Source: Candidatus Omnitrophota bacterium (GTDB lineage: Bacteria > Omnitrophota > Gorgyraeia > JAGLLT01). From it: a DNA stretch of 12,697 nucleotides. Shown one piece after another: positions 6,445-12,088 of the stretch (position 1 is the stretch's first letter; each line of letters opens with the position of its first letter). The stretch spans positions 1 through 12,697 of the forward strand of contig DAOVNW010000010.1 in the NCBI GenBank assembly GCA_030630095.1, given 5' to 3'. Below the pieces are notes generated by a model that saw nothing but the letters and a program-made list of their open reading frames with translations, ran no database searches and was not told the origin of the DNA. Position numbers and translations under genes: made by a program.

Positions 6445-6992
6445 TACTTATCCACCTTCCTGACACTTACTTTATCTACCGCGTCTGCCCCTATTAAACT
6501 GACATCAACCGTTTGATTTAGCGATGTGGGCACATTTTTACCCACGTAGTCGGCTCGTATAGGAAGCTCCCTGTGTCCCCTGTCTATAAGAATGGCAAGC
6601 TGTATATTTTTGGGCCTGCCAAAGTCTATCAAGGCATCCAGCGCGCATCTGATTGTACGGCCCGTAAAGAGAACGTCATCAACTAAAATAATATTCTTGC
6701 TGGTAATATCAAAATCAATTTCTGTTTTACGGACTATCGGCTGCCAGGCAATTGTAGTCAAATCGTCTCTATAAAGCGTAATATCGAGTATCCCGACGGG
6801 AACCGTCTTGCTGTCTATTTCTTTAATATAACCGGCCATTCTCGCGGCCAGATAAGCCCCCTTGTTTCTAATTCCTATTATAGCCAAATTTTTTGTCCCC
6901 TTGTTCTTCTCAAGAATCTCATGGCTAATACGAAACAAAGCCCTTTTAATTTGCTCCTTATCCATAATTATCTTATCATCATTTAAGGACAT
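6444..6992 (-). CDS. pyrR: PyrR, pyrimidine operon RNA-binding attenuation protein (uracil phosphoribosyltransferase fold)
   Basis: PyrR binds pyr leader RNA in the presence of UMP/UTP and favours transcription termination; many homologues also have weak uracil phosphoribosyltransferase activity. From the ATG at 6992 the protein has 182 residues, the normal length. Motifs: KIIMDKEQIKRALFRISHEI at the N-terminus, GIRNKGAYLA (about 40-49), the PRPP loop IILVDDVLFTGRT (101-113), and DRGHRELPIRADYVGKNVPTS (137-157), all typical of PyrR rather than of Upp. I chose the ATG because AGGA lies at 7001-7004, 8 nt upstream. The frame extends to a TTG at 7022, but that codon sits in the U-tract of the attenuator terminator and cannot be a sensible start. 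It is the first gene after the leader and overlaps pyrB by 1 nt, implying autoregulation. Confidence 0.96.
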   Translation of the reverse strand: MSLNDDKIIMDKEQIKRALFRISHEILEKNKGTKNLAIIGIRNKGAYLAARMAGYIKEIDSKTVPVGILDITLYRDDLTTIAWQPIVRKTEIDFDITSKNIILVDDVLFTGRTIRCALDALIDFGRPKNIQLAILIDRGHRELPIRADYVGKNVPTSLNQTVDVSLIGADAVDKVSVRKVDK

Positions 6993-7020
6993 ATCCCGTA
7001 TCCTATTTTTTAAAAAAGAC

Positions 7021-7055
7021 AAAAAAATAACCCGCCCCTTGATACGGAGTAGGTT
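7021..7055 (-). terminator. Attenuator terminator in the pyr leader
   Basis: Read on the minus strand, AACCTACTCC (7055-7046) pairs with GGGGCGGGTT (7038-7029) around a 7-nt loop, giving ten positions with one A-C mismatch, and ATTTTTTT follows directly (7028-7021). It lies between the pyr promoter and pyrR and ends 29 nt before the pyrR ATG, exactly where a PyrR-controlled terminator should be. An antiterminator must disrupt the 5' arm; GGGAG at 7103-7099 can pair with CTCC of that arm, but I could not resolve a full antiterminator by eye. Confidence 0.82.
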
Positions 7056-7106
7056 TTGTTTTTTTAATTCCCATTTTGCGCAATCTTAACATCTTTTTCT
7101 CCCTTG

Positions 7107-7124
7107 CCAGCCTCGCCGGGCCGG
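7107..7124 (-). promoter_or_regulatory. PyrR-binding hairpin in the pyr leader RNA
   Basis: On the minus strand CCGGCC (7124-7119) pairs with GGCTGG (7112-7107), including one G-U, and encloses the hexaloop CGGCGA. This fits the known PyrR binding-loop pattern: terminal loop CNGNGA followed by GG-Y-U, from the consensus ARUCCNGNGAGGYU, of which about 12 of 14 positions match here. It lies some 20 nt after the predicted transcription start and about 50 nt upstream of the terminator. With UMP/UTP-bound PyrR attached, it should act as the anti-antiterminator and shut the operon down. Confidence 0.8.
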
Positions 7125-7152
7125 ATTAAAAGGACTTATTCTATTGTTTAAT

Positions 7153-7180
7153 ATTTTACCACACCAGCTTTTTTTGTCAA
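7153..7180 (-). promoter_or_regulatory. Sigma70-type promoter of the pyr operon
   Basis: Minus-strand TTGACA (7180-7175), a 16-nt spacer and TAAAAT (7158-7153), with TG-G just before the -10 forming an extended -10. Transcription should begin near 7146, giving a leader of roughly 150 nt before pyrR. The -35 box starts only 23 nt after the rnfB stop codon. Confidence 0.82.
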
Positions 7181-7202
7181 GTCCTTTTGCGAAATTCCTT
7201 TT

Positions 7203-7484
7203 TCAGCGATTAAGCGCTTCTTCTATTTTCTGAACAGTCTCTTTATTCCTAAACGTAATCCGGCATTTTTCAATATCTGTCTCTTTTTTGGCAAGCCGGC
7301 GGGCAAACTCCTCACAGCTGGCAAAGCCACAGGCGCCGCAATTGACGCCGGGCAGGAGCTCCGTTATCTCCTCAACCCCGGGATCTTCTTCAACCTTTAA
7401 CTTGCTGTAAGCAGCACTCAATATTATTCCCAGAAGGGCGGCCAAACCGCCCATCACAGCCATAGATAACAGAGTTTTCTCCAT
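7203..7484 (-). CDS. rnfB: RnfB subunit, short form lacking the ferredoxin domain
   Basis: RnfB is the peripheral iron-sulfur subunit thought to receive electrons from ferredoxin in the Rnf complex. This protein has one N-terminal membrane helix (residues 5-25), then the RnfB-type [4Fe-4S] domain with C49-x2-C52-x4-C57-x16-C74 in GVNCGACGFASCEEFARRLA. It stops at residue 93. Known RnfB proteins (about 190 aa or more) continue with a ferredoxin domain carrying at least two more CxxCxxC-type clusters; none follows here. The next 180 bases are the pyr leader and encode no cysteine-rich continuation in any minus-strand frame, so this looks like a genuine short protein rather than a frameshift. 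The ATG at 7484 has only a distant AAGGA 12 nt upstream. It is the last gene of the rnf operon, its usual position. Confidence 0.88.
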   Translation of the reverse strand: MEKTLLSMAVMGGLAALLGIILSAAYSKLKVEEDPGVEEITELLPGVNCGACGFASCEEFARRLAKKETDIEKCRITFRNKETVQKIEEALNR

Positions 7485-7518
7485 TGAAAACTTAAGTCCT
7501 TTTAGTTGCGCTATAAAT

Positions 7519-8106
7519 TTAATTAACCTTAATTAACCCGCCTAAACCTACAAAGATTAAGGCCAGGAGGCCCGCGATAATCAGGGTAATGCCCGGCCCC
7601 TTAAGACAGCGGGGTACATCGCAAAACTCTATCTCTTCCCTGATACCCGCCATAATGGTAATAGCCAGTGTAAAGCCTAAGCCTGAACCAAAACCAAAAA
7701 CTATACTTCTTAATAATGAATACTCGCGTAAAACCAACTGCAGGGCCATGAAGAGTATAGCGCAGTTAGTCGTAATCAGCGGCAGATAAATGCCCATAGC
7801 CTGGTGTAAAGCCGGATAAAACTTCTTTATAACCATCTCCACAAACTGCACCAGAGAAGCTATCACTATTATAAAACAAACGTACTCAAGAAAAGGCAGG
7901 CCCAATTTATCAAGGACAAAATGTTTGATGCACCAGGCGACCGGCGCGGTAATACTCATCACAAAAGTTGTGGCAAAACCCATACTAACGGCGGAGTGTA
8001 GATTATCAGATACGCCCAGAAAGGGGCATATGCCCAGAAAGTACTTTAAAACAAAATTATTTACAAGCACGGCCGCGACAAAAACTAAAACCAACTCTCT
8101 TATCAT
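7519..8106 (-). CDS. rnfA: RnfA, membrane subunit of the Rnf complex
   Basis: Integral membrane subunit of the ion-translocating ferredoxin:NAD oxidoreductase, homologous to NqrE. The 195-aa length and six predicted membrane helices are typical. The pseudo-symmetric halves each contribute a cysteine to the intramembrane iron-sulfur centre shared with RnfE: C27 in LGICPFLGVSDN and C115 in LITTNCAILF. VNNFVLKYFLG near the N-terminus is a family hallmark. The ATG at 8106 has AAAGG 7 nt upstream. Unlike its neighbours it does not overlap the preceding gene; 136 bases with an inverted repeat separate it from rnfE. The tandem TTAATTAACC at its 3' end overlaps the stop codon. RnfA and RnfE are paralogues; the CPFLGV motif and gene order decide the call. 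Confidence 0.96.
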   Translation of the reverse strand: MIRELVLVFVAAVLVNNFVLKYFLGICPFLGVSDNLHSAVSMGFATTFVMSITAPVAWCIKHFVLDKLGLPFLEYVCFIIVIASLVQFVEMVIKKFYPALHQAMGIYLPLITTNCAILFMALQLVLREYSLLRSIVFGFGSGLGFTLAITIMAGIREEIEFCDVPRCLKGPGITLIIAGLLALIFVGLGGLIKVN

Positions 8107-8162
8107 ATCTTAACCTTTGTGTCTTTTTTGAACCTTTCCCGATTATAATGCAGGGAAAGCTT

Positions 8163-8246
8163 CTGATTGCAGAGATTAAGAGCAGATTACAGAGATTATA
8201 TTGTCGTCATAAAATCAATGTAATCTTGCTAAATCTGTGTAATCAG
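8163..8246. repeat. Long imperfect inverted repeat at the rnfE-rnfA junction
   Basis: The left arm (8163-8191, starting CTGATTGCAGAGATT) and the reverse complement of the right arm (8219-8246, starting CTGATTACACAGATT) match over about 28 nt with roughly five differences or gaps, around a 27-nt loop. The right arm contains the rnfE stop codon (TGA at 8245-8243). The element therefore sits at the exact 3' end of rnfE and accounts for most of the unusual gap before rnfA. GATTACACAGATT-like palindromes are, from memory, widespread intergenic repeats in several bacterial groups. It could slow decay or processing of the rnf message, or be an inserted repeat. Confidence 0.7.
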
Positions 8247-8911
8247 GTTCTTCCCTTTTTTGCGTCAAATTTGGGGAAGAACCCTTTTTTTGTCTTCAAG
8301 AATCTGTCAATAATATTTATCATTCCCAGCATCAGTCCCAGGCTTAAAAACGCTCCCGGGGGAGTCAGCATAATAATCCACGGCCTGAAACCGTCTCCCA
8401 AAACTTTAAAGGAGAAGATAGTTCCGGAACCAAGCAGTTCCCTCACCATCCCCAGGGCTGCGAGGGAAATAGTAAATCCCAACCCCATCCCCAGCGCGTC
8501 GGCCGCGGCTCTATGTGTCGGATTTTTTGAGGCAAAAACCTCCTGCCTCCCCAGGATGAGACAGTTAACTATTATTAAAGGTATATAAGGGCCCAGGTTC
8601 TTGCTTATATCCGGAAATTTGGCCTGCAAATAAAGAGAAACAATGGTTACAAAAGTAGCGATAATTAATATATAAGAAGGAATCCTCACCTCTTTAGGAA
8701 TCAATTTCCTGAAAATGGAAACAACGATGCTTGAAGCAATCAGGGTAAAGGATGTGGCCAAACCCATAGCAAGGCCGTTTTGCGCCTGAGAAGTAACTGC
8801 CAGGGTAGGGCACATACCAATCAAAAGCCGGAATACAGGATTTTCCTGCCAGAGCCCTTTAGTAAAATCCTTTAATATTACCGGAGTTTTAGTCACAATT
8901 GCCTGCCTCAT
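8243..8911 (-). CDS. rnfE: RnfE, membrane subunit of the Rnf complex
   Basis: Integral membrane partner of RnfA, homologous to NqrD. The 222-aa protein shows KGLWQENPVFRLLIGMCPTLAVT at residues 18-40, the conserved RnfE opening, with C34 and C117 (LIIVNCLILGR) as the two cysteines for the intramembrane iron-sulfur centre. GRQEVFAS, ADALGMGLGFT and the PPGAF segment near the C-terminus are also conserved, and six membrane helices are expected. The ATG at 8911 overlaps rnfG by 23 nt and has only a distant AGGA. A GTG at 8896 (codon 6), preceded by GAGGCAGG within 5 nt, is an alternative start that would reduce the overlap to 8 nt. Its stop codon lies inside an inverted repeat. Confidence 0.95.
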   Translation of the reverse strand: MRQAIVTKTPVILKDFTKGLWQENPVFRLLIGMCPTLAVTSQAQNGLAMGLATSFTLIASSIVVSIFRKLIPKEVRIPSYILIIATFVTIVSLYLQAKFPDISKNLGPYIPLIIVNCLILGRQEVFASKNPTHRAAADALGMGLGFTISLAALGMVRELLGSGTIFSFKVLGDGFRPWIIMLTPPGAFLSLGLMLGMINIIDRFLKTKKGFFPKFDAKKGRT

Positions 8912-9449
8912 ACTTTTTGATGTCCTTTACCTCTTTATTGATAATATCCACCAAGGCCTGCGAGGAGATAGTTGCCCCCGTAATTGCCTGAATCTGATTT
9001 TCTTTATCAGGTTTACCTTTAACCAAATCCAGTTTTATCGCGGCGGATAAACCCTTAAACTGCTCCTCAAACCAACCCTCGCTTATCTTTGCTCCCAGGC
9101 CGGGCGTTTCATTGTGGGCAATTACTCTTATTCCCGTAATCTTGGACAAGCCGCTGTCCACCCCTACCACAACCTTAATTATATCCTGATAGCCAATGCC
9201 TTCCGCCACAAAAGCGATACCGCGTAACTCCGCCTTATCGTCAAAGCATTTAAAAAGCTCCCGGGTACCGCGAGCCTCTTTTTTATACTCTTTCGTCCCG
9301 GGTAAAACACTGAAAATAGCCTTTTCTATCTCTTTTTTCTGATTGACCTTAATATCTTCAATAGTTACCTTATAAACCTCTGCCAGAATTGCTCCTGATA
9401 AAACCGCGATCAAAGTAAGAGTCAGAGTTATCTTCAAACCTTTTCTCAC
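8889..9449 (-). CDS. rnfG: RnfG, FMN-carrying subunit of the Rnf complex
   Basis: RnfG carries covalently bound FMN on the outer face of the membrane and passes electrons toward RnfD/RnfE. The 186-aa protein has one N-terminal membrane helix (about residues 5-25) followed by the FMN-binding domain. The flavinylation motif TGAT-I-SS is present near residues 157-162, with T160 as the FMN acceptor; NETPGLGAKI, another family hallmark, lies upstream. I chose the GTG at 9449: GGAGG lies at 9456-9460, 6 nt upstream, and the GTG overlaps the rnfD stop as GTGA. An in-frame TTG at 9467 is possible but has no ribosome site. Flavinylation needs an ApbE-type transferase, which is not in this window. Confidence 0.94.
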   Translation of the reverse strand: MRKGLKITLTLTLIAVLSGAILAEVYKVTIEDIKVNQKKEIEKAIFSVLPGTKEYKKEARGTRELFKCFDDKAELRGIAFVAEGIGYQDIIKVVVGVDSGLSKITGIRVIAHNETPGLGAKISEGWFEEQFKGLSAAIKLDLVKGKPDKENQIQAITGATISSQALVDIINKEVKDIKKYEAGNCD

Positions 9450-10387
9450 AGCGCGCCTCCAAAACAAACAGGCCTGGTATTCCTGTCTATTAACGGCCTT
9501 AAAGCGTTCATAAATAATATAGAATACATAACGCCTTCCGGCAGTCCTCCCCAGCGTCTAATAATCATAGTTATCAACCCGCAGCCAACGGCATATATCC
9601 ATCTTCCCTTTTTCGTAACGGGAGAGGTCGCGGGATCAGTAGCCATAAAGATAGCGCCTATTAAAAGCCCTCCCGCTAAAATTTCAAAGTCCACAGAAGG
9701 ATATTTTGACGGATTAAAGCAGTTTAAAAACAAGGAGCAAGCAATTACGGCGCTCAAATATCCTAAGGGAATTCTCCAGTCGGCCGCCTTCCTGAATAAG
9801 AGAAAGATTCCCCCCAGAATTAAAGCTATGGCCGATGTCTCACCTATACAGCCTGCTGTGTTTCCCATAAAAAGCGCGCTTACCGGTGTCCCCACACCCT
9901 CAAACTTCATCAGTCCCAGGGGTGTAGCCGTCGTTACAGCCTCCAGGTTAAAGGGCTTAATCCAGGCAGTCATCATAACAGGAAAAGTGGCCGTTAAAAA
10001 TGCCCTGCCTATTAAAGCGGGATTAAATATATTCGAGCCCAACCCTCCAAAAAGCTGCTTGCCTAAAAATATCGAAACCACAGCGCCCAGAACAGCCGCC
10101 CAGAGAGGCAGTCCGGGAGGTAAAACCAAAGCCAGCAGTAAGCCTGTAAGCACGGCGCTTAAATCTCCAGTAGTCGTCTCAACTCCTCTTAGCCTCTGAA
10201 TTAAAAATTCTGAAGCAACGCAGGTACTTACGCAGACGGCAATTAATAAAAGCGCCCTGAGCCCGAAAAAATAGGTACCGGTAATAACCGCGGGAAGAAG
10301 CGCCGTAATAACAGTCAGCATCACCTTTCTTGTATTATCAGTGCTTTTTACGTGCGGCGGTTCATTAGCGGTCAGATTTAAATTCAT
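9446..10387 (-). CDS. rnfD: RnfD, FMN-carrying membrane subunit of the Rnf complex
   Basis: Large integral membrane subunit (NqrB homologue) with covalent FMN, likely part of the ion channel. The 313-aa protein has many hydrophobic helices. Conserved segments include SPH-like PPHVKS near the start, FGGLGSNIFNPALIGRAFL (113-131), the flavinylation motif TTATPLG with T155 as expected FMN site, MATDPATSPVTKKGR, and a C-terminal PEGVMYSILFMNALRPLID. The ATG overlaps the rnfC stop as ATGA (4 nt), and the gene's own stop overlaps rnfG, so the three are translationally coupled. Length and motifs are normal for the family, with nothing missing. Confidence 0.96.
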   Translation of the reverse strand: MNLNLTANEPPHVKSTDNTRKVMLTVITALLPAVITGTYFFGLRALLLIAVCVSTCVASEFLIQRLRGVETTTGDLSAVLTGLLLALVLPPGLPLWAAVLGAVVSIFLGKQLFGGLGSNIFNPALIGRAFLTATFPVMMTAWIKPFNLEAVTTATPLGLMKFEGVGTPVSALFMGNTAGCIGETSAIALILGGIFLLFRKAADWRIPLGYLSAVIACSLFLNCFNPSKYPSVDFEILAGGLLIGAIFMATDPATSPVTKKGRWIYAVGCGLITMIIRRWGGLPEGVMYSILFMNALRPLIDRNTRPVCFGGAL

Positions 10388-11712
10388 TTCGCGTCCCTGT
10401 TTTTTCCTTTTAACCTTTCAGTAACCTTCTGGCCCAGCTTTAATCTTTGCACAAGAGGAATTTTGGAAGGGCAGACATAAGCGCAGGCTCCGCACAACAT
10501 GCACTCAGAAATATAATAAGCGTTTAACCTTTCCCACTTCTTATTTTTTACTAATTTATTAATTTCCAGGGGAAGCAGTCTGACGGGACAGACTTCAACA
10601 CATCTACCGCACCTAATACAGGCGCTTTCTTTCGAAAGATCTAAACTTTTCGCGGGAAGAAAAACTATTCCCGATGTCCCTTTAACAACGGGTACATTAA
10701 TATCAATCTGCGCCCTGCCCATCATAGGCCCGCCAAAAATTACCTCCATCTCGTCTTCAAATACTCCGCCGGAATACTCTATAATATCTTTTAACAATGT
10801 TCCAATTCTAACCTTCAGATTCCCCGGTTTTTTTATACCTTTTCCCGTAACCGTTATCACCTTTTCATACAAAGGCTTGCCTAAACAAACAGCTTCATAA
10901 ACCGTAATTATAGTCTGGGGATTACAAACAATAGCCCCCGCCTCATAAGGCAGTTTGCCGCGGGGAACCTCTTTGTTTAACACTGCCTTTATCAAACATT
11001 TTTCTTCACCCTGAGGAAATTTTGGCTTAAGGGCCGCTATCTTTATCCGCTCAAACTTAGCGGCCTTCTCTTTTAAAATATCCAGAGCCTCTTTTTTATC
11101 AGCCCCTATGGCAATATAGGCAGTTTCTATCTCAAGAATTTTTAAAAAAATATTTACGCCGGATAAAATTTCTTCGCATTTTTCTATTGCCAAACGATAG
11201 TCGGTAGTTATATAGGGCTCACACTCAAACATATTTACAACAAAAAAGTCAATCTTTTTATTCCGCGGCGGGTTTAATTTAACATGTGTCGGAAAAGAAG
11301 CGCCGCCCATCCCGACAACACCGGCATTTCTTATACGATTTAATAATTCTTCCCTGGATAGATCCTGGTAATCTTTTTCCGGAGCCTCCCACGCCTTTTC
11401 GTCTAATCCGTCAGACTCTATCAAAATAGCCCTGGCCTTTTCAAAGTCAGGATGAACAAACTCGCCTATCCGCGCCACCTTCCCTGAAATGCTCGAGTGC
11501 GCAGCAACCGACAAAGAGTCTTGAGAAAGACCGATAAGCTGTCCCGTTTTTACTCTCTCGCCGGTTTTTACTAATGGCTCACACAACCTGCCGCCATACT
11601 GAATAAGCGGAACAATAACCTGCTCGGGCAAAGATGGGATTTCTATTGAGCTGTTCGCGGTCGCTTCTTTATGTCCCGCGAGACGGATGCCGCCGGTAAA
11701 TGTTTTTAACAA
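10384..11712 (-). CDS. rnfC: RnfC, NADH-binding iron-sulfur subunit of the Rnf complex
   Basis: Cytoplasmic peripheral subunit that exchanges electrons with NAD(H). From the TTG at 11712 it has 442 residues. It opens LKTFTGGIRL as RnfC proteins do, has a glycine-rich nucleotide-binding stretch GVVGMGGASFPTHVKL, then FECEPYITTDYR. Two [4Fe-4S] motifs follow: C365-x2-C368-x2-C371-x3-C375-P and C404-x2-C407-x2-C410-x3-C414-P. I prefer the TTG because GGAGG at 11722-11726 is 9 nt upstream; an in-frame GTG at 11721 directly abuts that Shine-Dalgarno and is poorly placed. It is the first gene of the rnf operon, about 45 nt after the predicted transcription start. The long N-terminal and C-terminal tails of some RnfC proteins are absent. 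Confidence 0.95.
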   Translation of the reverse strand: MLKTFTGGIRLAGHKEATANSSIEIPSLPEQVIVPLIQYGGRLCEPLVKTGERVKTGQLIGLSQDSLSVAAHSSISGKVARIGEFVHPDFEKARAILIESDGLDEKAWEAPEKDYQDLSREELLNRIRNAGVVGMGGASFPTHVKLNPPRNKKIDFFVVNMFECEPYITTDYRLAIEKCEEILSGVNIFLKILEIETAYIAIGADKKEALDILKEKAAKFERIKIAALKPKFPQGEEKCLIKAVLNKEVPRGKLPYEAGAIVCNPQTIITVYEAVCLGKPLYEKVITVTGKGIKKPGNLKVRIGTLLKDIIEYSGGVFEDEMEVIFGGPMMGRAQIDINVPVVKGTSGIVFLPAKSLDLSKESACIRCGRCVEVCPVRLLPLEINKLVKNKKWERLNAYYISECMLCGACAYVCPSKIPLVQRLKLGQKVTERLKGKNRDAK

Positions 11713-11762
11713 AATATACACCCTCCATCAAAAAAACTTATACTCCCGCTAATGTTCTTTCT

Positions 11763-11791
11763 ATTATAATTTATTAAAGCCGCTTTGTCAA
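11763..11791 (-). promoter_or_regulatory. Consensus sigma70-type promoter of the rnf operon
   Basis: On the minus strand TTGACA (11791-11786), a 17-nt spacer and TATAAT (11768-11763) match the consensus perfectly. Transcription should start near 11756. No hairpin or operator-like palindrome is evident in the short leader, suggesting strong, largely constitutive expression. Confidence 0.85.
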
Positions 11792-11809
11792 AAAAATATT
11801 TCAGCTGTC

Positions 11810-11838
11810 TTGTTTTTTTTTAACTTATAGTGTATAAT
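11810..11838 (+). promoter_or_regulatory. Promoter of the lysine-rich small protein gene
   Basis: Plus-strand TATAAT (11833-11838) lies 17 nt after TTGTTT (11810-11815), a good -10 with a weaker -35. It is back to back with the rnf promoter; the two -35 boxes are 18 nt apart. The predicted start is near 11845, leaving a leader of about 40 nt. Confidence 0.65.
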
Positions 11839-11885
11839 CAATTTGAGTTTAACAGGGATTGTAAAAAAAGGGGAGGTGGTTGGAG

Positions 11886-11999
11886 ATGGCAAAAAAAGCA
11901 GCTAAAAAGAAAGTAGTAAAGAAAAAAGCGACAACAAAGAAAAAAGCAACTACAAAGAAAAAGGTAGTAAAGAAAAAGGCAGCGAAGAAAAAGAAGTAA
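11886..11999 (+). CDS. 37-residue lysine-rich, histone H1-like basic protein
   Basis: A very small gene. The protein contains only Met, Ala, Lys, Val and Thr; 21 of 37 residues are lysine and none is acidic. It is a run of pentad/hexad units, each a pair AA, VV or TT followed by KKK, in the order AA-VV-TT-TT-VV-AA, so it is nearly mirror-symmetric. Such sequence resembles the tails of histone H1 and bacterial Hc1-like proteins and would bind DNA or RNA electrostatically. Reality as a gene is supported by a promoter, a strong Shine-Dalgarno (GGGGAGG, 11870-11876, 9 nt before the ATG), and a textbook terminator 29 bases after the stop. It lacks any folded domain. It may be a nucleoid-associated or RNA-binding protein; function is inferred from composition only. 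Confidence 0.8.
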   Translation: MAKKAAKKKVVKKKATTKKKATTKKKVVKKKAAKKKK

Positions 12000-12027
12000 G
12001 AATTTAATAAAATAAATTTATCTCTTT

Positions 12028-12056
12028 AAAAGCCCGCTTGGATAAAGCGGGCTTTT
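12028..12056. terminator. Bidirectional intrinsic terminator between convergent genes
   Basis: AAAAGCCCGCTT (12028-12039) and AAGCGGGCTTTT (12045-12056) form a perfect 12-bp stem with a 5-nt GGATA loop. A T-rich tract follows on the plus strand, and the complementary A-run gives a T-tract on the minus strand. It can end both the small basic-protein transcript and the convergent DRTGG-gene transcript. Confidence 0.93.
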
Positions 12057-12088
12057 AGTTTCTCTATAAAGGTACAATTAAACTTTGA

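Noticed and set aside
6993..7022. Longer PyrR beginning at the in-frame TTG at 7022
   Set aside because: The codon lies in the U-tract of the leader terminator and has no ribosome site; the ATG at 6992 has AGGA at 8 nt and gives the normal family length.
7023..7202. Frameshifted remainder of RnfB (missing ferredoxin domain)
   Set aside because: No cysteine-rich CxxCxxC pattern appears downstream; the region is a recognisable promoter, PyrR hairpin and terminator.
8148..8588. Plus-strand open frame across the rnfE 3' end and inverted repeat
   Set aside because: It reads through the palindrome and antisense of rnfE; no motif or Shine-Dalgarno supports it.
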